NCBI RefSeq assembly: GCF_020169515.1
Contig: NZ_JAHMHW010000012.1
Span: forward strand, 1-64,000
DNA: 64,000 bases
Direction: 5' to 3'
Origin: Paenibacillus vietnamensis
GTDB taxonomy: Bacteria > Bacillota > Bacilli > Paenibacillales > Paenibacillaceae
Shown piece by piece: positions 27,116 to 36,060 of the stretch (positions are counted from its first letter, which is position 1; the number at the start of each line of letters is the position of its first letter). Position numbers and translations under genes: made by a program. The notes beneath the pieces are model-generated. The model was not told the DNA's origin. It saw nothing but the letters and a program-made list of their open reading frames with translations, and ran no database searches.

Positions 27116-27793
27116 ATGTTTAAAAAAGTTACTAGTTTATGTGCTGCTCTATGTCTATCAGTCGCTCTAATTTTTCCAGTCAGTGCACCGGTGAGTGCAA
27201 GCGGAGTATTATCACCGGACACAATAGTAACTAAAAAGAATGTTAAACAAGTTATTGAATATCTGGGATTAGATCCTAGTGCTCTGAAAAAAGCGAATGC
27301 TTCTTCAGATGATTCCGTTACTGTTACTGTGGGGGAATTGCAACAAGCCCTAAATCAATTAAAACAAGAACCTAAAGAAGTTACATCACAGGAAAACCTT
27401 AGTGCAATATCTCCTTTTGCTGCTACTGCTGCTACGTCTGCATTTTGTACTGGAATGAAAATGTTGTATTATACAACTAATCTTGGTGGATCTTTTGAAT
27501 TATCTTATGAAGTAGCTGCAAACTACTCATGGAACAAATTTACTTCGGTAAATAATGCGACCGTTCAAGTAATAGATAACGATGATAATCTTTTTACATC
27601 GTTCACAATTGCTAGTAGAGATGTCGGAGCTGTAGTTACTAGTTCCGGAGCTAAAGTTGCACTAACAGCTACTGTTAAAGTAGATTCCTGGTTATCAGTT
27701 GGAAGCGTGGGACTTATTAAGGTAATGACAACAACAGTTAATACTTCAAAGGAATGGACTACTACACAAGCAGGAATCCCAATATGCGTTTAG
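27116..27793 (+). CDS. Secreted protein of unknown function
   Basis: A 225-residue protein with a Sec signal peptide (hydrophobic LCAALCLSVALIFPVSAP, cleavage likely after VSASG). The mature part has an N-terminal Ser/Lys/Gln-rich helix region and a C-terminal beta-rich domain of about 125 residues that begins near FCTGMKMLYYTTNLGGSFEL; the two cysteines, near its start and at ICV at the very end, could form a disulfide. ATG 27116 follows AAAGGAGG. The gene is much richer in AT than the core genes and lies just right of the IS element, suggesting acquisition. No family recognised. Confidence 0.7.
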   Translation: MFKKVTSLCAALCLSVALIFPVSAPVSASGVLSPDTIVTKKNVKQVIEYLGLDPSALKKANASSDDSVTVTVGELQQALNQLKQEPKEVTSQENLSAISPFAATAATSAFCTGMKMLYYTTNLGGSFELSYEVAANYSWNKFTSVNNATVQVIDNDDNLFTSFTIASRDVGAVVTSSGAKVALTATVKVDSWLSVGSVGLIKVMTTTVNTSKEWTTTQAGIPICV

Positions 27794-27842
27794 AATATCT
27801 TTGAATCACGTCTTCATCCTAGCTTTCATATTTTTGTAACTC

Positions 27843-27882
27843 AAAGTCGTGCTGCGCTAATACCGCTGTACGACTTTTCTTT
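27843..27882 (+). terminator. Terminator of the secreted-protein gene
   Basis: An 8-bp stem AAAGTCGT/ACGACTTT (27843-27850 with 27870-27877) running into a T-rich tract. The rest of 27883-28271 has a further GCCCAA/TTGGGC inverted repeat (27990-27995, 28023-28028) but no gene that I can see. Confidence 0.7.
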
Positions 27883-28271
27883 TGGGGTAGCAATAACATT
27901 TCTAGCATTAGTTCGCAATTTCTATCGTCCTGTATGACCTTATCAGACGATATCTTTCATCTGCCGGGAAACCCCACCACACACTAAAAGCCCAAGCGAC
28001 TCGTAAATTTCATGCGATTCCATTGGGCATTTTGCTTCGTTGCATTACGCAATCGCGGGTACCCGGATGGAACGGAAATTCAAATTCTAATACATAATCT
28101 AGGTTCATTTCCTGATAAATCGCTGCAATTATCGCCAAGGATCACTAGCGTTGCATTAATGTTTTCGGAATCTTCATAACTTTCTGTCATATCTGCATTC
28201 GAGCAAAAAAAATCCTTTACAATAGATAGGAGAGGTAGACCTGTCCATAATCCATTGAAAGGATAACACGT

Positions 28272-28559
28272 ATGGACAATCGTACTCTATTATCTTCATT
28301 TGGTAAATGGCTAGCGCCCATTTGTACAAAAATGTTCACAAATGCCGTGGCTGAATGTCAGCAGGATAAATACACGAAAAAGCTGACAACTATCGCTTAT
28401 TTGAAGCTGTTTCTTCTTGCACAATTGCAGGGTTGCGAAGGCTTGCGTTATATCGCAGATGATGTGCTGTGTGAGGACTTGCAGCGTGAGCTCGGCCTGA
28501 CCTCCATCTCGGCCACGCAGCTCAGTCGCAAACACAAACAGGTTGATCCTGAAACATAG
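28272..28559 (+). pseudogene. N-terminal stub of an IS4-family transposase (DUF4372-type)
   Basis: Ninety-five residues match the N-terminal domain typical of one IS4 subgroup (SSFGKWLAPICTKMF, then YLKLFLLAQLQGCEGLRYIA). The reading stops at 28557-28559 before any catalytic residue, and sequence after it is unrelated. An AAAGGA site and ATG are present. This is the left end of an element whose right part was deleted. Confidence 0.75.
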
Positions 28560-28673
28560 CGGAACAAGATTCCCGTCCCAATTCCCGCAATTGTATCGAA
28601 TGCGGTATAAGTGACGGCAAATATCCATAGCGCAATCCGGCTCAAGCTTGCCGGGATGCTGTCAGCATCTTTC
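28556..28673 (-). pseudogene. Fragment of a membrane protein gene
   Basis: The minus strand reads ADSIPASLSRIALWIFAV followed by TYTAFDTIAGIGTGI, a hydrophobic, protein-like stretch. It ends abruptly where the truncated transposase begins, and upstream frames contain stops. It appears to be a membrane gene interrupted by the element; the family is not known. Confidence 0.35.
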
Positions 28674-29030
28674 AGAATCAGCCACTATGCTGTGGCGACC
28701 AAAGGAAATAACGGCATCTGCAAGGTATGCAGCAAAAGCCACTAATCTGCCTGCCTTGACAACTTATCATCGAAATAAACATGAGCCGGATGCCATACCT
28801 CCTGCAAACCCAATAAAGCAGGATCCCCCCAATAAAATCAAACGTCTAAAAACTTTTTTTAAATTCAAGACTTAACACGCTCCTTATCCGCCGCTTCCAT
28901 TGTCATCATTTCCTATCACATATCCTATCAAAATTAAAAAAATCGTTATGTAAGCCATCTTACATACTTGTGATTTTTGACTCAGTTATACTTGCCTTGT
29001 CGATATCAATTATAACAGGGAGGCCAATTC

Positions 29031-29471
29031 ATGACAGAAACAAAACGTAAGTTCAGCTCCAAGGCGGGGATCATCGGAAGTTTGGTCGACGGTTTGATTA
29101 TGGCCATTCCGATGGGGATGATGGGTCAATGTCCGGAATTGCATCTATGGTCGGCAGTCATTCAGTCTTTGTCGGATTCGTCATTCACATGATCATCAGC
29201 TTGATCTTTGGCGTTGCATTTGCCGTATTTGTCGATTGATCAAGTTCCATCCGGCAATCACCGGAGCCATTTTCGGTGTTATTATCTGGGTCATCGGTCC
29301 GCTCGTTCTTATGCCGATGTTGACAAGCGGCGCCGGCGCTTGCGGGACTGCAAACGCTTGTGGAAATGCAGGCACCGGCGGCTCAGCCGCGATGCTGATG
29401 AGTCTTGCTATTCATCTCCTGTATGGATTGATACGGGCATCACCTTCAAGATGGTTGCCCAAAAAACATAA
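29031..29471 (+). pseudogene. Small membrane protein gene, frameshifted
   Basis: The gene starts well (AGGGAGG site, then MTETKRKFSSKAGIIGSLVD) but breaks near 29127 after MAIPMGMMG. The next piece (ASMVGSHSVFVGFVIHMIIS, then FGVAFAVFV) is in another frame and ends at a stop near 29239; KFHPAITGAIFGVIIWVIG follows in a third frame, and GITFKMVAQKT closes the gene in a fourth shift. The restored product would be a membrane protein of about 145 residues with four helices and a Cys-containing Gly/Ala loop. Function unknown. Confidence 0.65.
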
Positions 29472-29480
29472 TCGATCATG

Positions 29481-29525
29481 CAAGAAGCTCGCACTACCCT
29501 TGTCGGGAATACGAGCTTCTTGTTT
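29481..29525. terminator. Hairpin between convergent genes
   Basis: An 11-bp inverted repeat CAAGAAGCTCG/CGAGCTTCTTG (29481-29491 with 29512-29522) separates the broken membrane gene from the convergent Crp/Fnr gene, and probably ends both. Confidence 0.65.
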
Positions 29526-29970
29526 AGCGATGATTCAGATTGATGTGAACGGACATGCGGCCGGTTTTGATCACACCGTCTTTCGACAACTCGTTTAATA
29601 CGGTCGTAACTGTTTCCCGTGTCGAGCCGATCATATTGGCAATTTCCTGATGACTGAGCGGCATATCGATTTTATGATACGTTTCAATAAACGTATCATT
29701 GGTTCCGAGTGAGAAGGAATCAATTTCGCCGAAAACGTTCCCCGCGCCCAAAATACTGACGATAAACTGCTTCCCTTCCGGTTTTATTTTGTACAACTTA
29801 AGTTTACCATCCTTTAATAGGAATAATCCTTCTCTGAAAGTGTAAGGAGTTTGAATCAGCTCGCCCCGGCCGATTGTGGTCATCGGCGTCATCCGTTCAA
29901 TTTCCTGCAATTCCTCCATGGTCAATGCCTCGAACAAACTGATTTGCGATAAATACCATAATTTATTCAT
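29524..29970 (-). CDS. Crp/Fnr-family regulator with internal deletion
   Basis: A 148-residue version of a family usually near 230. The N-terminal cyclic-nucleotide-like sensor (LFEALTMEELQEIERMTPMT up to FGEIDSFSLGTNDTFIET) is followed directly by the winged-helix part (PLSHQEIANMIGSTRETVTT). The later sensor strands and the dimerisation helix, roughly 65-70 residues, are missing although the frame is kept. At the junction lies a perfect 11-bp inverted repeat (29674-29684, 29689-29699). It probably cannot dimerise normally. ATG 29970 follows GGAGG. Confidence 0.75.
   Translation of the reverse strand: MNKLWYLSQISLFEALTMEELQEIERMTPMTTIGRGELIQTPYTFREGLFLLKDGKLKLYKIKPEGKQFIVSILGAGNVFGEIDSFSLGTNDTFIETYHKIDMPLSHQEIANMIGSTRETVTTVLNELSKDGVIKTGRMSVHINLNHR
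29674..29699. repeat. 11-bp inverted repeat at the deletion point of the Crp/Fnr gene
   Basis: ATGATACGTTT and AAACGTATCAT flank the 4-nt loop CAAT. It sits where the sensor and HTH parts are joined. Confidence 0.7.
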
Positions 29971-30006
29971 TTCACGATACCTCCAATATGCTGTACCGCG
30001 CACCCA

Positions 30007-32274
30007 TTACCCCTCTTCACGGTATTGTCCGGGCGTCATGCCCGTAATTTTGCGGAAGGAGCGAATAAAGTTGGCCGAGTTATTGTACTGTAACCGCTCG
30101 GCGATTTCCGCAATTTTCATATCGGTCTCCTTCAGCCATTTCCTCGCCATATCCATTCGATACTGCGTTAAATAGTCCCCGAAGTTGATGCCGGTTTCCT
30201 GACGGAACACGCGGCTCACATAGTGGGGATGATAATTAATGCGGGCCGAGCAGCTTTCCAGCGTCAGCTCCGAATCAAATTCCCGCTGAATCATATCGAT
30301 GACCGCTTCCGAAATATGCTTGAATTGCGACTCCCTGCGGTTGCCCAGCTCTTGGGTGTAAGGTAGAACAAAGGTCGACCAGAACCACTGCTCCATCTCC
30401 TTCACGTTCCGGAGCTTGAACAGAGCTTGAATGAAAGAGGCTTCATCCTCCGCGATCCGGTCCATTGGAATAGACAATTCCTGCCCGAATTTAAGAAAGT
30501 CGACCAGAAGCCGCAGCAGGGACAACTGATAGTCCTGCTGCTGCGCGCGGGGCTGGAACAGCTCGCCGAGGAAATGCTTCAAGGCCAGCTCCGATTGCCC
30601 GGCATCCCCTGCACGGATCGCATCGAACAGCGCCTGCTCTTCTTCATGCGGAAAATGATTGAAATTGCTCTTCTGCGGCTGTACGTCCTCAATGAACAAG
30701 ATCGATTCCTGCCCAAGTCCCGCCCTGTACTTGAGCGAGGTCATGGCTTCATACAGAGCCTGCTGGGTTTCCGCCAAGGAGCTGAACGGACGGCTGATTC
30801 CGATGCTTACTTTGATCTCCAGGTACTGGGATACCGCCGATTGGATCTCGTCGGACAGGGTGAACATATGCTCCTTAAAGTCCTTCTCTTCCTTCGAGGA
30901 GCCGATCAGCGTCACCTGGAAATCCGAAGTGACGATCGGCACCAGCCTTTGTTCGGCCAGCACAAGCTCGCCGACGATGTTGCTGATGGCGAACATAAGC
31001 AGGTCCCGGTTCGATTCTTCATATCGGGTATCCTTCAACGTATCGATTTGGATCGCGAGCACGCACATGGAAGGCCACGGCTTATCCAACCCGTACAGGC
31101 CTAATTTCTCCTCGAATTCCGCAGGAGGGATGGCACCGCTAAACAATTTGTGCATAAAAAATTCCTTGAGCTGAACCTGCTGTCCCTTGAGCTCATTCAA
31201 AATCAGGGATTGATTTTTGATCAAATAGTTGACCCGGTCCCCGATCACTTGAAGCTCGCCATGCGGCTTCTCATCCTCCTCCGCAGCGGGAATGCTGTTG
31301 AGAGCGGTATAGATGGATTGAATCGGACTGTACATCTTCTTCGATCCGAACCAGGCCAGAATGAGCGTGACCAGCATGATGCCCATACATACGAACAGCG
31401 TAATCCAGCCGATCATTTTATTTTGTGCATTCACTTGTGCGTCAGAAGCGACGGACACATAGCTCCAGCCGTTGTAGGCGGACTTGCGGTACGTAACGGT
31501 CACCGTTTTGCCGTCCACCTTGGCGGCATATTGGCCGGAAGAGGTCTTCGATTCGAGAAGGGGCTTTAAGTAAGCCTGCTCCGTCATGCTTCTTCCCAGC
31601 TGTGATCGGTCGCTATGATCGATGATATGGAAATTCCGGTCCAAAATGAATGCGCTGCCGAGCTTCCCGTTCTCAAACGCGACCAGCTCCTTCATGAGGT
31701 CGGACGACAGCACAATGCAGATGATTCCCTTTGGATTAACGGCATTAAAAGGATATTTTTTCACAAAATATACGGACTGGTACGAATTAGCCTCATCCTC
31801 CGGTCCGCTTGTCCAGAAGGAGCCGAGCGGGATGCCCGAGAAGGTTTCCAGCTTCGGCAGGAAGTCAGGGGAGCTGTATTCGTTCAATCCTGTGCCCGAG
31901 ACCATCCATTTCTTGCTCAGGCTGAACAGAAAAACGTCCTCGATGCCAAGCTCGTAGGTTTGAATTAGCGATATTCCTTTATACAGCTCGTGCACCATTT
32001 CAAAATCCTGATTGCTTATCGCTTTATCGAATGCGCCGGTGACGACGGGCGACTGCAGCAGCTGCGTGGCCGAATTGTCAATCGTCTTAAGCGTTTGCTC
32101 GACGCGCATCTGCATTTCCTGCATAAGCTGCTTATTGCCTTCGTTAACCTTCTCCTGTATGGCTTGGGAGGAATTGTAATAGGCAAAAGTGCCGAGCAGA
32201 ATGACCGGCAGGGTGCCGATCAGGAGCGAAAATAACATAAGCTTCAATAAATAGGACTGGGATTGAAATCTCAT
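30007..32274 (-). CDS. Membrane-bound AraC-family regulator (YesN/Cache-type)
   Basis: A 755-residue one-component regulator. It has an N-terminal helix (LFSLLIGTLPVILLGTFAYY), an extracytoplasmic Cache-like sensor of about 250 residues, a second helix (WITLFVCMGIMLVTLILAWF, about 293-312), a cytoplasmic linker, and a C-terminal AraC double HTH with RVFRQETGINFGDYLTQYRM and IAEIAERLQYNNSANFIRSF. Such proteins sense an outside ligand and activate sugar transport genes. No transporter is directly beside it, so the target is unknown. Confidence 0.9.
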   Translation of the reverse strand: MRFQSQSYLLKLMLFSLLIGTLPVILLGTFAYYNSSQAIQEKVNEGNKQLMQEMQMRVEQTLKTIDNSATQLLQSPVVTGAFDKAISNQDFEMVHELYKGISLIQTYELGIEDVFLFSLSKKWMVSGTGLNEYSSPDFLPKLETFSGIPLGSFWTSGPEDEANSYQSVYFVKKYPFNAVNPKGIICIVLSSDLMKELVAFENGKLGSAFILDRNFHIIDHSDRSQLGRSMTEQAYLKPLLESKTSSGQYAAKVDGKTVTVTYRKSAYNGWSYVSVASDAQVNAQNKMIGWITLFVCMGIMLVTLILAWFGSKKMYSPIQSIYTALNSIPAAEEDEKPHGELQVIGDRVNYLIKNQSLILNELKGQQVQLKEFFMHKLFSGAIPPAEFEEKLGLYGLDKPWPSMCVLAIQIDTLKDTRYEESNRDLLMFAISNIVGELVLAEQRLVPIVTSDFQVTLIGSSKEEKDFKEHMFTLSDEIQSAVSQYLEIKVSIGISRPFSSLAETQQALYEAMTSLKYRAGLGQESILFIEDVQPQKSNFNHFPHEEEQALFDAIRAGDAGQSELALKHFLGELFQPRAQQQDYQLSLLRLLVDFLKFGQELSIPMDRIAEDEASFIQALFKLRNVKEMEQWFWSTFVLPYTQELGNRRESQFKHISEAVIDMIQREFDSELTLESCSARINYHPHYVSRVFRQETGINFGDYLTQYRMDMARKWLKETDMKIAEIAERLQYNNSANFIRSFRKITGMTPGQYREEG

Positions 32275-32389
32275 AGTGCCTCCAAATCAATGTACCCTTT
32301 ATCGTTTAATTTTACAGGAATAGACTGCAATTAGCCACAAACTTTGCGGAAGGAAAGGCCGTGGCGGTAAACAAATTTGAGAATGAGGG

Positions 32390-32420
32390 TTGACTTGGAG
32401 TTAACTCCAAGAGGTACACT
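32390..32420 (+). promoter_or_regulatory. MerR-type promoter and operator of the aldo/keto reductase operon
   Basis: TTGACT (32390-32395) and TACACT (32415-32420) are separated by 19 bp, two more than usual, and the spacer carries a perfect 18-bp palindrome (32394-32411, CTTGGAGTT and its complement). This is the standard arrangement at which MerR-family activators twist the promoter DNA. A MerR gene lies in the same operon. Confidence 0.88.
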
Positions 32421-32465
32421 TCTTTCATGCCTGATGAAAAGAGAAGCCTAAGGAGTGAATGACAA

Positions 32466-33446
32466 ATGGAATATGTGAAGCTTGGAAATACCGGCCTGGA
32501 TGTGTCGCGGCTTTGTCTCGGCTGTATGGGCTTTGGCGTAGCGGAGCGCTGGGTTCATCCATGGGTGCTCGATGAGGATCGCAGCCGCCCTGTCATCCGA
32601 AAAGCTCTGGAGATGGGCATCAATTTTTTTGATACGGCCAATGTGTATTCGGACGGGACAAGCGAGGAAATCGTCGGACGGGCTTTAAAGGAGTATGCCA
32701 ACCGGGATGAAATCGTCATCGCGACGAAGGTTCATTTCCGCATGCATCAAGGCCCTAACGGCGCCGGACTTTCCCGCAAGGCCATCATGAGCGAGATTGA
32801 TAAAAGTCTGAAGCGGCTGGGAACCGATTATGTCGATCTGTACCAAATTCACCGCTGGGATTACCATACTCCTATTGAAGAGACGATGGAAGCTCTGCAT
32901 GATGTGGTGAAGGCGGGCAAGGCAAGATACATCGGAGCTTCTGCCATGTATGCCTGGCAGTTTCTAAAGGCGCTGCATGTGGCGGAGAAGCATGGATGGA
33001 CCCGGTTCGTATCGATGCAAAATCATTTAAACCTGATCTACCGGGAAGAGGAAAGAGAAATGCTGCCTTTGTGCAAAGAAGAAAAAATCGGCGTCATTCC
33101 GTACAGCCCGCTGGCCGGCGGAAGATTAACGCGCGATTGGCAGGAAACGACGCATCGCTCCGAAACCGACCAGGTTGCGAAATCAAAATACGGTGCGACT
33201 GAAGATACGGACCGGTTAATCGTGGAGCGGGTCGCGGCAATCGCAGAACAGCACGGCGTTTCCCGCGTTCAAATTGCGCTTGCCTGGCTGCTGCAGAAGG
33301 AGCCGGTAACAGCCCCTATCATCGGAGCTACAAAAAATTCGCATCTTGATGAGGCGGTTGCCGCTCTTTCGATTAAGCTGACGCCTGAAGAGATTGCGTC
33401 GCTGGAAGAACCGTATGTCCCTCACCGGGTAGTCGGTCCCCAGTAA
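32466..33446 (+). CDS. Aldo/keto reductase
   Basis: A 326-residue NADPH-dependent TIM-barrel reductase for aldehydes or ketones. The catalytic tetrad is placed in FDTANVYSDG (Asp, Tyr), IATKVHF (Lys) and YQIHRWD (His), and the C-terminal cofactor site in APIIGATKNSHLDEA. It starts 46 bp after the MerR-controlled promoter and is followed 36 bp later by the merR gene. By analogy with adhR-type systems it probably removes reactive carbonyl compounds. Confidence 0.93.
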   Translation: MEYVKLGNTGLDVSRLCLGCMGFGVAERWVHPWVLDEDRSRPVIRKALEMGINFFDTANVYSDGTSEEIVGRALKEYANRDEIVIATKVHFRMHQGPNGAGLSRKAIMSEIDKSLKRLGTDYVDLYQIHRWDYHTPIEETMEALHDVVKAGKARYIGASAMYAWQFLKALHVAEKHGWTRFVSMQNHLNLIYREEEREMLPLCKEEKIGVIPYSPLAGGRLTRDWQETTHRSETDQVAKSKYGATEDTDRLIVERVAAIAEQHGVSRVQIALAWLLQKEPVTAPIIGATKNSHLDEAVAALSIKLTPEEIASLEEPYVPHRVVGPQ

Positions 33447-33482
33447 TCGCCATTTTTCAATTTCAAAGAAAGGAGGCCTCTT

Positions 33483-33872
33483 ATGTGCACGATTGCGGAA
33501 GTAAGCCGAAAATTTGAGCTTTCCCAAGATACGCTCCGCTATTATGAACGCGTCGGGCTAATCCCCCGCGTGAACCGCAATAAAAGCGGCATCCGGGATT
33601 ACACGGAGGAAGACTGCAGATGGGTCGAGTTTATCAAATGCATGAGAAGCGCCGGTCTTCCCGTTGAGGTGCTGATCGAATATGTCAGTCTGTTTCAACA
33701 AGGGGATGCAACCGTTCTGGCGAGGAAGGATCTCCTGATCGAGCAGCGGAATCAGCTGATGCTGCGGATCGAGGAGATGCAAAAAATGATGGAGCGCATG
33801 AATGACAAAATCGACCGATACGAGCAAACCATCCTCGCAGCGAAAAAAACATTACAAAAACCGGAAGAATGA
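33483..33872 (+). CDS. MerR-family regulator, AdhR-like
   Basis: A 129-residue regulator. The winged HTH is at the N-terminus (IAEVSRKFELSQDTLRYYER), with RDYTEEDCRWVEFIKCMRSA after it and a long dimerisation helix to the end (LLIEQRNQLMLRIEEMQKMM). Cys53 matches the position of the single reactive cysteine in aldehyde-sensing AdhR-like proteins, which suggests thiol-based sensing of aldehydes. The ATG follows AAAGGAGG. It should act on the 18-bp palindrome at 32394. Confidence 0.9.
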   Translation: MCTIAEVSRKFELSQDTLRYYERVGLIPRVNRNKSGIRDYTEEDCRWVEFIKCMRSAGLPVEVLIEYVSLFQQGDATVLARKDLLIEQRNQLMLRIEEMQKMMERMNDKIDRYEQTILAAKKTLQKPEE

Positions 33873-33879
33873 GGGAATA

Positions 33880-34852
33880 ATGGAACGCCTTTGGACGAAG
33901 CCGTTTATTCTGATGACCGCGGGGATGCTGTTCCTGTTCACAGGCTTTTATTTGCTTCTGCCGACGCTGCCGCTGTACATCAAGCGGATCGGCGGCAGCG
34001 AAGCCGAGGTTGGCATGGCGGTAGGCGCCTTTATGCTGTCGGCCGTCGTCATTCGTCCGATTGTCGGCGGTCTGCTGGACCGGTTCGGCAGACGCCCGTT
34101 TATGGTCTGGGGGCTGCTTCTTTTTGCCGGAGCAACTGTCGTATAAAGCTTTATTTCTGGCTGCTTGCGGCTTCTCTGTCACGGCGCTGATCCTCGCGTT
34201 TGGGGCAAAGCAGCCTTTCCGTCCGCGGCCGCGTGCGGGGAAAATTGAATTTTTCGAAGCTTCGGTTATGCCTGTGGCTTCATCGGTCTTTTTGCTGACC
34301 ATCGCTTATGGTGGCATCACCGCCTTTGTCCCGCTGTTCGCAAGCTCGATCGGGGTCAATTCCGGCGCTTTCTTCCTGGCCTATGCCGCAACGCTTGCTC
34401 TGATTCGCCCGGTAGCAGGTAAGCTTTCGGACCGGTACGGTGAGTCGTTTGTTATTTTACCGGGCCTGGCGATTACGATTGCCGCTTTGCTCGTATTAGC
34501 CGTTTCGACCGGATTGCTCGGCGTTCTTGCTGCGGCGTTCCTGTTCGGAATCGGCTTCGGTTCGGCGCAGCCGGCTCTTCAAGCGGCAACGATTCGTCTG
34601 GCCCATCCGGACAGGAGAGGGGTGGCCAATGCCACTTTATTAACGGCTACCGACCTCGGCATCGGGATGGGGGCCATCCTCCTCGGTTGGGTTTCCCAGC
34701 ATGCGGGCTATCCGCTCCTGTTCACGGCAAGTGCCGTGTCGGTCGGCATGTCATTGCTGTTGTTCCTGTTTTTTATGAAACGATCTTCAAGCATTATCAA
34801 TCAGACGGCAACCCGCCATAAGGCGGATACAGCCAGAAAATCTGCTTTGTAA
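33880..34852 (+). pseudogene. MFS transporter with internal deletion and frame change
   Basis: The N-terminal 88 residues (MERLWTKPFILMTAGMLFLF to the DRFGRRP loop and third helix) end at a stop at 34144-34146. The rest resumes in another frame from about 34147 (FLAACGFSVTALILAFGAKQ) and reads cleanly to 34852 through the last six helices. Roughly 60-70 residues, helices 4 to 6, are missing. It starts 7 bp after merR, so it was the third gene of this operon, probably an exporter. Confidence 0.8.
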
Positions 34853-34867
34853 TTTTTAGTCTTCAAA

Positions 34868-34900
34868 AAACCTTCCCGTTCGGGAGGGTTTATTTTATTT
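34868..34900 (+). terminator. Terminator of the AKR-merR-MFS operon
   Basis: A 10-bp stem (34868-34877 with 34882-34891) around GTTC, then ATTTTATTT. Confidence 0.8.
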
Positions 34901-34953
34901 TTTTAGTTACATCTGGGTAAAGTAACTTTATCAATAAGTATGCGGGGTGTGAA

Positions 34954-35955
34954 ATGGTAACGGATAAATCACAGCTGACATCAGCGGAAATGGGTAAGCT
35001 TTGGGCAGCTTATGTCGGGAACACGATGGGCAAATGTATGCTTAGTTACTTTCTTGAACAGGTAGACGACAGAGATATTAAAAACGTTTTAAAATATGCC
35101 TTGGGGTTATGCAAAGCCTATATACAAGAAGTTGAAACAATATTTAACCAAGCGAACTTTCCAGTGCCCATCGGGTTTACTGACGACGATGTTAACCTGG
35201 AGGCACCCAGACTATTTCAGGATGAATTCTATCTTCATTACTTGCAATATTTGGGCAAAGCGGGGATGAGCATTTATAGCGTAGCTATCCCTTTGGTGAC
35301 CAGGAAAGATGTTAGGGATTTTTTTATGAGTGCTCTTGACGCTACGGCCAAATTGATGAGTGATGTCAATGATGCCTTGATGGCGAAAGACGCGCTAATG
35401 AATGCACCTATTATCCAGCCCCCTAAGAGTGTCGATTTTGTTACCAATCAAAGCTTTTTGAAAGGTTTTTTTGGTGATGTAAGATCACTGAATGGGTTAG
35501 AAACTGCACATCTGTACGGAAACATTAACAACGATATCACAAGTAAAGCTCTTATTATTGGTTTTCGCCAAGGAGCAAAAAATGAAAAAATCAAAAAGTA
35601 CTTAGAACGCGGGGAGCAGCTTAATCAAAAACATATCGAAAAATTTTCGGAAAAGCTGACTAAAGATAACTTGCCCTCGCCATCCCTTTTAGATCATTTG
35701 GTCACCTCCTCTACCGTGCCTCCTTTCTCGGAAAAACTAATGGTTTTTCATAAAATTGACATGTTCTCCATGAAAATAAGAGAATATGCCTATGGCGCGT
35801 CACTTAGCGGAAGAAGGGATCTAAGTGTCTTGTATGGAAAATGTCAATTGGATGTTTCATTATACGCAGAAGATGGTGCCAATATCTTGATCGATCATGG
35901 ATGGATGGAGCAACCTCCGGAAACAATCAATCGGGAAAAGCTGGTTACAGAATAA
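34954..35955 (+). CDS. DUF3231-family protein
   Basis: A 333-residue soluble, all-helical protein made of two tandem halves of about 160 residues (LTSAEMGKLWAAYVGNTMGK in the first, FFGDVRSLNGLETAHLYGNI in the second), the layout of DUF3231. Members occur in spore-forming Bacillales and are often linked to sporulation; their biochemical role is not established. It stands alone between the operon above and the iron-uptake genes, and its AT content is higher than theirs. Confidence 0.85.
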   Translation: MVTDKSQLTSAEMGKLWAAYVGNTMGKCMLSYFLEQVDDRDIKNVLKYALGLCKAYIQEVETIFNQANFPVPIGFTDDDVNLEAPRLFQDEFYLHYLQYLGKAGMSIYSVAIPLVTRKDVRDFFMSALDATAKLMSDVNDALMAKDALMNAPIIQPPKSVDFVTNQSFLKGFFGDVRSLNGLETAHLYGNINNDITSKALIIGFRQGAKNEKIKKYLERGEQLNQKHIEKFSEKLTKDNLPSPSLLDHLVTSSTVPPFSEKLMVFHKIDMFSMKIREYAYGASLSGRRDLSVLYGKCQLDVSLYAEDGANILIDHGWMEQPPETINREKLVTE

Positions 35956-36060
35956 GCTATGATTGTGCACATTAAGGGATCGATCATCCCATTAGCAGCA
36001 TCGCAGAAAAGGCAGGTTAACCTGATTGATCGGGTTACCCGCCTTTGTGCATTCAGCAAA

